Below, in pieces: positions 53,630 through 62,759 of a stretch of DNA of 64,000 nt. The DNA is taken from the NCBI RefSeq assembly GCF_963169125.1, contig NC_084795.1, positions 140,839,766-140,903,765 on the forward strand, in the 5' to 3' direction. Position 1 is the stretch's first letter; every line of letters begins with the position of its first letter. Below the pieces are notes generated by a model, which saw nothing but the letters and a program-made list of their open reading frames with translations, searched no databases and was not told the origin of the DNA. The stretch comes from Humulus lupulus. Lineage: Eukaryota; Streptophyta; Magnoliopsida; Rosales; Cannabaceae. Both the position numbers and the translations under genes were made by a program.

Positions 53630-56241
53630 TCAGGAGGCACTGGGAGCAGGAGGGTCTTTATCAGCATTCTGATTAGACGCGTCCTCAACAACCCCTTCTT
53701 CTTCAGCATCAGCCAAGCTTGGGGAAGCAGGGATCCTCGTTCTTGCCTCCTCTTTAGCCAGTTGAGCTGTGCAGCGAGCCAGCTCAACAGTCCGGACATC
53801 CTCTGAAAGATAGCTGAAGTCGGCACCCCGATTGTGTTTCCAGAAGTTGTAGAAACACCAGAGCGTTGTCTTCTTATACCTGTCCAGATTTTTGGAGTTG
53901 TCGAGCTTCAGCTGCTCCACCTGGCCCTCAAGAGTGGTGATGGCCTCGTCCTTGGACTTAAGCACCTCTTCCAACCTCTTGACTTCGCAAAGATGGGTTT
54001 GGCTGGCATCTTGATAATCCTGCCTCTGCTTTATTATAGCTGCCTTTGTAGCTTTGGCCTCTGATAGCTTTGTCACCGTAGCATCCCTCTGCTGAGCCAT
54101 CGCCTCCAACTCCTTTGCGTGCCTGGCCTCTGCAGCCGAAAGTTCCTCGGCTGCATTCACCTGGTGCCTCTCGATAGCCTTTGCCTTAGCCTGTTCGATG
54201 GTGGCTTGTTTGCGGGTGCGAGCAGTGGTGGCAGACAGCAAAGCCTGAGGACAGAGGATAAAAGTTAGAACCTGCAGCAAAGACTAAAAGACTGAAGCCA
54301 AAAAGATAAAGAAGTACTTACGCTGGTTATTTCGTTCAGGGTCCTGTTCAGAATCAGGTCGACCGTCATACTCTCTGCCTCAACCATTGCATCCTTGACG
54401 CGGTAATTTTTCCCAATGTGCACAATACGGTCTTTGGCTGCTCGTACGGCACAGCTCGAGAGTTTGGCCCCAAGAGTTTCTTCCCGCTTGTCTTGTTCCC
54501 TTCTGGGCACAGCCGGAGGAGGGTTCATTGGAGCAGGGGGAGTCTCCTTCTTAGCAGGGGCCGGAGGATGAGCAGAAGTTTGCCCAGTAGGCACGCCCCT
54601 AGGAGGGTCTTCTGTTCGACTCTTTTTTGCAGGTCCCTGGCTCGTCTTGCCAGTATGTCTCCGTGACGATTTCCTCCTCAGCCTGGTATAAGTCGAAGAC
54701 GTTGGGAGTGACCATATCTGCACATAAGTAAAAACATGCAAAGGGTAAAGATAAAAGCAGATGAAGACTCTTTATCAAAACGAAAAAGAAGGTCACAAAG
54801 TTAGTACCCGAGCTACAACTACTGGTCACTATACTATTGACCCTATTAGTCACACACTCACTATCTGGCATGAAGAAGTCTGGCCCTAGATTTGGAGTAT
54901 ATGTAAAGTTTCCCTCCCCGTCAAACAAATGACAAGGAATTAGCAAACTATTTAAAAGCAAAATAATTTTACCGTTCTCATCAGAGGATTCCCCTAGATC
55001 CACAACTGGCTCTTTCGCCTTTTGCTTCCCCTTGCCTTGGGGAGCAGAAGGCCTTTCTGCGGAAGGATTGCCCGTGGGCTCCCTGATTGTAACCCCCGTT
55101 CGCCTCCTTCGAGGAGGAGACACGGGAGGTTGCTGCTCGGGAACCCCCTCGGCAGTGGCATCATCTACCACGGACCCTCTTGTTTCATGGCGAGGAGCTA
55201 GGAGGCCATACAGCCTCAAGTTTTCATCGATAACCAGGGACTTGACGCTTTTTGCTGCATCTGTCATCCTGGCCAATGTGTTGGACCTCAACACCATGTC
55301 TGGTGTTGGGGTCGGGCGTAACCATGGGCCTGAAAGACAAAGTACTGTTTGAGAAAAATGAAAGGAGACTCTTTGATTAAAAGTATCGACCAGTCAAAGA
55401 TGGCACTTACCTCCTCGAGCGAAGGCCAAGTTGTTGCTGGTTATGTCCGGTGTAAGGAAATATTCCTTACTGTACTGCTCCACGTTCGATATGTACGTAG
55501 TGTCACTCAAGAATGTCCAGTTTGTCTCTCTTGGTGACAGAAGTGGAAGAAACCCGTTCTATATTGTTGCGGGTTAGATTTAAGGTCTAAAAGATAATTG
55601 ACCTCGTGGGGAGAAGGTTCTGGCCATTTTTTAAGTTTGTACAAGATATAGAGTGCGACCAGCATTCTATATCCGTTTGGAGTAATTTGGAAGGGGGCGA
55701 CGTCGAAATAATTCCCCACCCCCTGATAAAAAGGATGTAGAGGGAGGAAAGCCGCCGCCTCTATGTGATACTGAGACCAGGCGCTGTATATACCTCCGGG
55801 GAGGTTAGCCCTTTGGTCTGCGGCAGGAATTTTGATAGTAACCCCTGTGAGGGGATACTTCCTGAAATAGTTAGCAACCATCCGAAGGGTCACTACGCTA
55901 GTCGGGGAAGTATACCACTCGACATCAGGCAGATTCTAATGACGAGGGCAGGCTCTAATTTGGATGTTAGGGTCAGGAACAGGATCGTCGCGACCACTGG
56001 TCGAGGGAGCCCTAGCCTGCAAATCAGGCTGGGCAGGAAGGTTTGGGTTATTATCAGATTCAGGTATTTTCTTGCCTACAGACTTGGAACGGGCCATTTG
56101 AGGAGGAGAAGGACGAGGTCTGAAGGAGGATCGTGAGAAGGGAATCTCGTAGACTCGGTCGACCGGTTGTTCTTCGCCTTCGAGCAGCTGGGCGAGAAGA
56201 TCGTCATCGATGGGCCATTCACCTCCCCACAAATCTAGCAT
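53630..56241 (-). pseudogene. Element T antisense gene (Tat aORF), spliced, with lesions
   Basis: Minus-strand gene of the plant 'putative gypsy type transposon' protein class. ATG at 56241 (MLDLWGGEW). Predicted exons: 56247-55411, 55329-54808, 54717-54322 and 54245-53630. Introns 55410-55330 (gtaagt...ctttcag), 54807-54718 (gtacta...tgtgcag) and 54321-54246 (gtaagt...cctcag) keep phase at each join. A leader intron 56669-56248 (gtgagt...ttgcag) precedes the ATG. The protein has an acidic start, a conserved core (SVVTLRMVANYFRKYPLTG; AAAFLPLHPFYQGVGNYF; FQITPNGYRMLVALYILYK), a low-complexity basic middle, and a C-terminal coiled coil with KKTTLWCFYNFWKHN and TVELARCTAQLAKEEART. Lesions: in-frame TAG at 55936-55938, a frame change at about 55530-55555 and one at about 54640-54700. 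The function is unknown. Confidence 0.8.
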
Positions 56242-56840
56242 CAATGTCTGCAAACAGAAAAATGGGGAGGTGAGGATGAAGAATTTTTAAAGGCTTTTTA
56301 GAATAACGCTGGTTGAGTACAAAAGCCAAGCTTTTATACATCAGCATTCTAACAAAAAGCTAAATTTTCCGCACGAACAGTTTGAAAGACGGATCAAAGG
56401 GTGAAAGTAAAAAGTTTTTCAAGAAAGCTTTTTCAACTCCCCTTATGGCGGGAAAAAACCTATTTTCCAACTAGCCTAAAGATCGAATTTTTACTTCGAC
56501 TTTACGTCCTAAAAGTATGATCCCGACTATTACACTAACAAGTAACCCTTTTTTGCCTACAAAATATTCTACTCACAAGCGTCTCAAACCAGAAACAGAT
56601 GAACTCAAACAGTCATCATACAGAAGCATGCATCATGAAAATTTGAACCATAAGAATTCGAAAACTCACCAAGAAAATGATCGTGGAGATGGAAAAAGGG
56701 TCTTCAGAGTTCAGGGAACTCTCGGACTGAATCTTGAAAATACAGAAGAACGGTCTCCGGAGAAGGTTAAAACTCTGGTTTTTAGGGTTTCTTGTGAGGA
56801 CAATGGCATGCGTAAAGAGAAAAGGAAGATTTCGAAGGTA

Positions 56841-56848
56841 TTATATAA
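56841..56848 (-). promoter_or_regulatory. TATA-like box for the antisense gene
   Basis: TTATATAA on the minus strand, about 600 bp upstream of the ATG and 170 bp upstream of the leader-intron donor at 56669. Position and composition fit a core promoter. Inferred, not shown. Confidence 0.45.
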
Positions 56849-57065
56849 GTTCGTCTGTGGCATTGAAAAGGTGTAATCATCAGTTTCCCTTTTTCGAATT
56901 ATGGGGAAGCGGAATGGCCGTCGAATTATTACTGGGGAACCGAAAAGTCATGATTAAACAGAAGTAGGTTACTTTTTCCAAGAACACACGAAGGGTTCTG
57001 ACACGTATGGTGGGGTTACCGAAGAGTCGTTCACTCAGAAGTTTATTTATTGCTCGTGCTAAATA

Positions 57066-57080
57066 AACTTGGGGGGCAAA
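57066..57080 (+). other. Polypurine tract, element T
   Basis: aacttggggggcaaa directly before the 3' LTR. Confidence 0.8.
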
Positions 57081-57674
57081 TGTTATCCAAAAAATTAGCA
57101 TTGATCACGTGGCAAGTGATCCCTAGACACGTGGCTGACACCTGGAAGAGCTCTGCTAGGGTATTGACTAGAGGATCCACTAGAAGCAGGAAGCCGCCCG
57201 GTCTTACCTGCGACCAGCCTGGTCGATGGTTCCACATACAAATCAACATTACTGTGAAGATCTTTGTAAATCCCGAATTTAACTCACTCAATCTCCGGAA
57301 TATCCGATGATTCAGGGGAGAGTATCTGTAACAATCTTTTGTAATCCCCCTTGAGCCTATAAATAGCAAAAGATAGCTCAAGGAAGGGACTTTTGGCTTT
57401 TGAATTATTTGAGATTAGAGTAATTCTCCTTGGAATATTGTATTGTTCTTCAGAGGCTAGTGAAACTCATTGAGCCCTTGTTCTTTGATCACTCCTTTGA
57501 TTCCTATATCAATAACAGTCTAAGTGGACGTAGGTTATTACCAGATCCTGGGGCCGAACCACTATAAAAATATCGTGTTCTTATTACTTTTTCGTCATTA
57601 CGTTATTATCAACACATTCATTTATATCGAGCATATTCTGACTCCGTGTCAGTTGACCAAATTCTGGGTCAACA
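57081..57674 (+). repeat. 3' LTR of Tat element T
   Basis: Same length as the 5' LTR with about 15 substitutions and no indel. Followed by the duplication agaag. Confidence 0.96.
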
Positions 57675-57713
57675 AGAAGGATTCAATTATGTCCAACAAC
57701 ACTTAGGAACTAG
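57675..57713 (+). pseudogene. Copia pol, short piece between two insertions
   Basis: After the target duplication, the linker frame broken at 46056 continues as KDSIMSNNT, a stop where the family has tryptophan, and ELV. It is then broken again at 57714 by a solo LTR. Confidence 0.8.
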
Positions 57714-58021
57714 TGTTGGAGGTAAGTGGTTTTTACAATTAACAATGGAGAACTCAAAGTTTGAATCAATAACAATGGAAAACACAAATTTAAAACATAA
57801 ATTAGAAAAATGAATAATCATAAAAGGTTTGCCAGGATTACTTAATCTCTATCCAAACCATTATAAATGAAGCTTGAGGTTTCTGCACATAGAATAAGGA
57901 GTGAGATACAACAAAGTTTTTGATCTTCAAACTTGCAAGTTTTTTTTTTATGAATGTCTTGGAGAAAACTTTTAATCTTGGAGAGCTAGAGAAAGAAATA
58001 GATGATAGTGATCAAGTCTCA

Positions 58022-60146
58022 TGTAACGACCTAACTGAAAACCAATTAATTTACTAAATACTCCATATTTAAGTAAATTAATACATACATGAACCTCTTT
58101 GAGGAAACCAAACTTTTATTGAAACTCTTTAAAAAAAAACATCTTTGTCAAACATGCAACTCAAGATCTTAGTAATTAAAATAAATAATTGCCTGCTCCA
58201 ACTCATTGCCTCAACCAACTATGATTTTGCCCTTACCTGCAACACAAAATACCCGTGAGCTAACGCCTAGCAAGAAAAGCTATATGTGACACAATCCCCA
58301 AATCCCAAATATAAAACATATACTAGCTCAAATTAGCATAACCTAAATCATATATTATTAATAGTTTATACCTTAACATATAGAGTTCCAAAACAAATCA
58401 TATCGCATCAAAACATAATCATAGCATAATATAACATATCATAGCGTAACAGAACCATATCCTAAAATAAAATATCATAATCCAATCATAACACATATTA
58501 CCGATATCATTCCGGTCGTTAAGCAGTGATGATCTGGTGAGTTGTGCAACAGAGCATGAATTAACGTAAGCATGGCATGCATTTTCATATCATAAGCATG
58601 CCACGAAAACATACAACATATTCACACATATCATAATAATACATAACATGACATAGCATAATCATGCAAAATATTGATAACATTCAGCATAATATTATAT
58701 AAATGATACATTCATTATCATACTTAAGTATGTCGAGCGTATACCCTATGTACATGTGTCCACTCTTCTTACCTTAAGTTCAGCAGCGACACAATCACCT
58801 CCCTTCAAGTGCCTTGTCAATTCCTAAATCCAAAATATATAACATAGATCTTTTAGAGACTCATAATGTAATCAATGGTCATTAAGCAAATCTTACACTT
58901 CCTATGATCCAATCACCCTTATAGTGCCCTTAGGAAAGTCCTAAAGTCCCCATAAAAAAACATGAAACTATATCATCAAACCCCAACCAAGACCATGAAA
59001 ATAAGCAATAAAAACCCTTTTTATGGGCATCAGGCGTGGTCGTGCTACCCCTTGGCCGCGGTCAAGCCCGACGGAGAAATCATAGATCGTGATTTCTCTT
59101 CGAACAACCATAACTTTCTCAATTTAAATATGTTTTAAACAATTCCTTTTGTTTATTTCTTGTCTTGAATCCCTCTATATTGTCATACAATTCTTAGAGA
59201 TGGATAAAATACCAAAAATTCATGAGAATTCCTTAACTCCATAACCCAAAAATTCTCATGCAATAAAACTTCTTCTTCCCCAAGCTATCTTTCAAATCTT
59301 CAAAACCAGGAATCATAACTTAATAAACTCAACCCTAGCATGTTTCTAACCAATAAAAATTAACAACTTAGTCTCCAACATGCATATAAACCAACCATCC
59401 CAACAAATTATGCTTTCTAATAAAAACCACCATTGACATAACACAAAGTTTCATAAACAATCAAAGAAACTTTAAAAGTGTGAAAAAGGTATTACAAAGA
59501 TCATGATAGCAACCGAAGTCAAGAAAATATTCTCCCAATATGTTGTAAACAAGCATCCACATGAGTGTCTAGTGATCCATACGTATATGGAGAAATCCTT
59601 CTTTTCCTTCATCCTTAGATCATGAACCCTAATCTAGAAAGAGAGTTCTCCCCTTTGATCATGATTAGAGCAGCCACCGATTTCGAATTATGAATGTAAA
59701 CCTAACCCTAGCATCTCACTTTCTATTTATAAGGACTCACTATCGCCAAATTACCATCATACCCTTGATCTAAGCTATTCATAACATTTCACTAAACATT
59801 TCCACACTAAATTATTAGTTTGCATAATCCATAATTAACTTATTCCCCATAAGTTATCTTTATTCCATTATGACCCTTATTTTAACAATTCTTGACAATA
59901 AAGCCCTTAGCACTTGAAGGAGATTGTGATTCGTCATTTTAACACATATATAGAGCACTATCAAGATTTTCAAAACATAAAATATCTTACACAAATATTA
60001 ATATCACATAAATATATTCATATAATCACATTATACGTAATTTTACAAAATTATAGAAATACCACCTAAAGAGTATTAAATTACCAAATTTCCCTCAAAG
60101 CCCATAATTACCAGAATACCCCTGAATAAAAATGACGGATATTACA
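58022..60146 (-). mobile_element. Chromovirus-type solo LTR H, nested
   Basis: Plus-strand ends TGTAACGACC and ...GGATATTACA, 2125 bp, flanked by tctca / tcaca (one mismatch). It carries the recurrent module at about 58190-58275 (reverse: gctcacgggtattttgtgtt, gcaggtaagggcaaaatcat) and a small GC-rich block at 59025-59070 (ggcgtggtcgtgc...ggccgcggtc). No reading frame of note. Confidence 0.8.
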
Positions 60147-60244
60147 TCACATATGCTCTAAAAACACACTTTAAATATGTTAACCATCATCATTAATTCT
60201 AAGCTTTAAACCAAATCATTTGGAGATAAAAACACCTAGTAACA

Positions 60245-60350
60245 GGTGCCATGTCTCTTGCCCACTATTACAAAATGGATTTTAAGCCTTGTGGTGACAT
60301 GTCGCTTACCCATAGTTACAAAATGGTTTTGAAGCCTTATGGCAACATGT
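60245..60350. repeat. 48-bp tandem repeat, two copies and a partial third
   Basis: Units ggtgccatgtctcttgccca..., ggtgacatgtcgcttaccca... and ggcaacatgtagcc start at 60245, 60293 and 60341. Confidence 0.8.
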
Positions 60351-60580
60351 AGCCTCCTCACTGTCTAAGGTGCCCAAAATGACCCTTAAGGACCTCCAAA
60401 TGACTCCAAACCTTTAAAGGATTCTTCGATACCTCATTGTATAACTTTAAACCCAAAAACGTCAATTATAGAAACTCACAACCAAAAGTAGAATTTCACA
60501 TCATCATTATATGAAATTATTAAATGTTTTTGCACCAGTTTGTACATAAACATTAGTATTATATTTAACTAATCCTAACA

Positions 60581-60849
60581 ATTGGTTGACCTTCCACAAT
60601 GATTAAAACCGATTAGGTACAAATGGGTATTTCGAAAGAAATATCATACCAATGACACCTTATAAACCTTCAAGGCTAGATTAGTAGTCAAAGGTTTTAG
60701 ACAAAGGAGGGAATAGATTATTTTGACTCATACACCGGTAGAAAGGACTTCTATTAGATTATTATTTCTCTTATCATCAATACATAGTCTTTATATTCAT
60801 CAAATGGAAGTCAGAATGAAATTCTTAAATGGGGATCATGACAAGAGGG
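60581..60849 (+). pseudogene. Ty1/copia reverse transcriptase, N-terminal part
   Basis: LVDLPQ, stop, LKPIRYKWVFRKKY, then after a stop FKARLVVKGFRQ, DYFDSYTPVE-like residues (one frame change), TSIRLLFLLSSIHSLYIHQM and FLNGD. These are the landmark blocks at the start of copia RT (KW.F..K, KARLVAKG, IHQMDV...FLNGDL). The gene is cut at about 60850 by an R-family LTR, before the YVDD motif. It continues the fragments at 45432-46056 and 57675-57713. Confidence 0.88.
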
Positions 60850-61904
60850 TGCCTCAAGATCGAGACTCCTTTGTGCGAGGCTTAGAGCCTCATTTGACTT
60901 GGCGCGAGGCCCGCAACGAGGAGGTGCCTCCCTGTGCAAGGCTGAGCAAACGGAGGAGGCGCTGTGCAAGGCTCCATTGTCCGAGGCTTATAGCCTATTT
61001 GACTTGGTGCATGGCCAGCGAGGAGGAAGGTGCCTCGTTGTGAAAGGCTGAGCAAATGGAGGAGGCGCTGTGTGAGGCACCTTTGCGCGAGGCTTAGAGC
61101 CTCGTTTGACTTGGTGCGAGAAGGAAGGTACCTCGCTGTGCGAGGTAGAGTAAATGAAGGAGGCACCATGATATGCGAGGTGCTGCATGCCCAGATGCTA
61201 AACACCTTCAACGCTAGAGCCACATACCTAGATGCCTCTCTATGCTAGGCATAGTTCTCCAAACCTTGTAACGCGAGGCCGATACGCGACAAGGGCTCAC
61301 TACCTAAGGCCTACCTCTTGGAAGTGGCTCAACATGGAAACCTTGTAAAGGAAATCCCATCTATGCTAATGAACAACCCATGATGTTCTCTAACACTTAG
61401 CAAAATATAAGGAATGTTGGAGAGAAATTGTACCTTGAAAATGAAAGAAGGCCATTAGGTATAAGGCATGCGTATGAGTACGGGATATGCAGCAATAAAA
61501 GTGGCAAATGCCTGATTTTGACATCCGTGTTCGACAAGTAGTGGTGACACGAATTAGTATGTTAAGGGGAGGCACGTTCAGCATGCCTCTGACCATGTAC
61601 AAGAGCCGACACCACTAAATACTGCACCACTACCCTAACAATGTACCTATGTATGATCTTGTCCCTTGGGACCACCTTGTATCAGGGGCCATTAGAGCCC
61701 ATCTATAAATAGGGTTCGACCCTTCAAGCTAAGGGGTTGGAAAATTCTTTGTATGCTCAAACAATTAAGGAATATACGATTTTTTCTCCATTGTGTTTCT
61801 GCATCTTTCTCCTTCATGTTATTTCTACCATCTTTTTACAAAGTTTTTGCAATACACTTTGAGTTTTTCGATCCTATATCGTGTATGAGTTCTCACCATC
61901 AACA
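60850..61904 (+). repeat. 5' LTR of R-family Tat-type element
   Basis: TGCCTCAAG ... CACCATCAACA, followed by a primer-binding site, so this copy fixes the family's orientation. TATAAATA lies at 61704-61711, then gacccttcaagctaaggggt. The 5' half is a palindromic tandem array (60877-61180). It shares the tatcaggggcc...tataaatag segment with 5616-6784 and 14061-15780. Frames across the array on both strands are by-products. Confidence 0.8.
60877..61180. repeat. 106-bp tandem repeat, about three copies
   Basis: Copies start with gaggcttagagcctc or variant at 60877, 60983 and 61089, an exact 106-bp period. Each unit opens with the palindrome gaggct-tag-agcctc and includes tgcctcgctgtgcgaggt-like words. 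Confidence 0.9.
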
Positions 61905-61907
61905 ATT

Positions 61908-61925
61908 TGGCACCATTTGTGGAAA
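61908..61925 (+). other. Primer-binding site, R-family element
   Basis: tTTGGCACCATTTGTGGAAA, close to the TTTGGCGCCGTCTGTGG site common in plant Tat/Retand-type elements. Confidence 0.75.
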
Positions 61926-62759
61926 GAAAGAGTATCAAGCCATCGTTCTTTCATCAATTCCAACAAGGAAAAATGCAAAGCGTTCGAAACGCCTACGTCA
62001 ATTACAAGATATTGAGGTCCACCTGGATGTAGAATAGCTTTGGGCATCCAGGAAGGACCCTCCACCTCCTACGCATAAAGATTTGTCGGAGGAACATCTT
62101 GCCCCAAGGAAGGAGAAGGAGGTATCATGCCCAGCTATCCAACCCGACGGAGGACATCCAGAGCCACCAGCGCACCCTTACCCTTGACCTCCAATTGCAC
62201 CATGCTCTGGCCACCGAATACACTCTTTGAGTTTTAGCACAAGGACTCGCTTCTATGAGGACGAGATACGCGAGTTACAAAAAAAGAATCAAAGGTTGGG
62301 AACCACACTAGAGAACATGCAGAAGGTGCTAAACGACCTTCTGTAGGGGAAGTCGAGCAAGCCCCTCCCCAGACATAAGGAGACGAAGCATGGGAGAGGA
62401 TACACCACTGTCCCTGTGGATGATAGGAGGACCCGACTTTCCACTAGCAACACTTCTTGAACAAAGAACCATGAAGGACCTAGTCCGGCGAAGTGCCCCT
62501 TAGAAAAAAGGCGAAGGGACGACACTGGTCGTAGGAATGAAGCCGAAGTCACCTCTAAGGAGGCGACCCCTAACAGAAGAGAAAAGCTCAATGGAAAAAG
62601 GTCAGAAGTAAGGACAACACCTCTTGTGGCTCCTCCAAAGGGCAAAGAGAAGAGAAAGGCCAACCCGTTAGAGTTGGGGGACTCATTGAATAGGGGAGGC
62701 AGAAGCTGGACACCGAGATAAGGAGCCTTCGAAGTAAAATCGTCACAGCGTCTTGGGAC
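61926..62759 (+). pseudogene. R-family gag N-terminal region, decayed
   Basis: No long intact frame, but the natural frame can be followed: RTRFYEDEIRELQKKNQRL, then TTLENMQKVLNDLL (coiled coil, about 62245-62345), a stop, and a very basic, lysine/arginine- and threonine-rich stretch to about 62720. This design (coiled coil then basic low complexity before the gag core) is usual in Tat gag. The gag core is missing because an Athila-like LTR interrupts at 62760. Confidence 0.6.

Larger units (their letters stand above)
46057..57674 (+). mobile_element. Tat-lineage Ty3/gypsy element T, complete
   Basis: Complete 11.6-kb element with 594-bp LTRs (46057-46650 and 57081-57674), identical in length and about 97.5% alike (about 15 differences by eye), and an exact target duplication agaag (46052-46056 and 57675-57679). 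Primer-binding site, gag, protease, a long RT-RNase H-RNase H-integrase frame, an antisense spliced ORF and a polypurine tract are in place. The second, archaeal-type RNase H and the antisense ORF place it in the Tat group. It inserted into copia pol. Confidence 0.96.
57714..60580. mobile_element. Solo LTR in copia pol, itself interrupted
   Basis: TGTTGGAGGT ... CCTAACA. Net length is about 740 bp without the nested LTR at 58022-60146. Copia pol resumes directly at 60581. The flanking duplication is imperfect (actag against attgg). No internal region or primer-binding site, hence a solo LTR of unknown lineage. A 48-bp tandem repeat lies at 60245-60350. Confidence 0.6.

Noticed and set aside
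56517..56876. 119-residue plus-strand frame before the 3' LTR of element T
   Set aside because: It overlaps the promoter and leader-intron region of the antisense gene on the other strand and shows no domain.
46057..57674. Integrated virus rather than retrotransposon
   Set aside because: No envelope, movement or coat protein genes were recognised. Domain order, double RNase H, primer-binding site and antisense ORF fit the Tat lineage.
60882..61223. Minus-strand frames across 60.9-61.2 kb
   Set aside because: They arise from the 106-bp tandem repeat and repeat the same peptide words in register.
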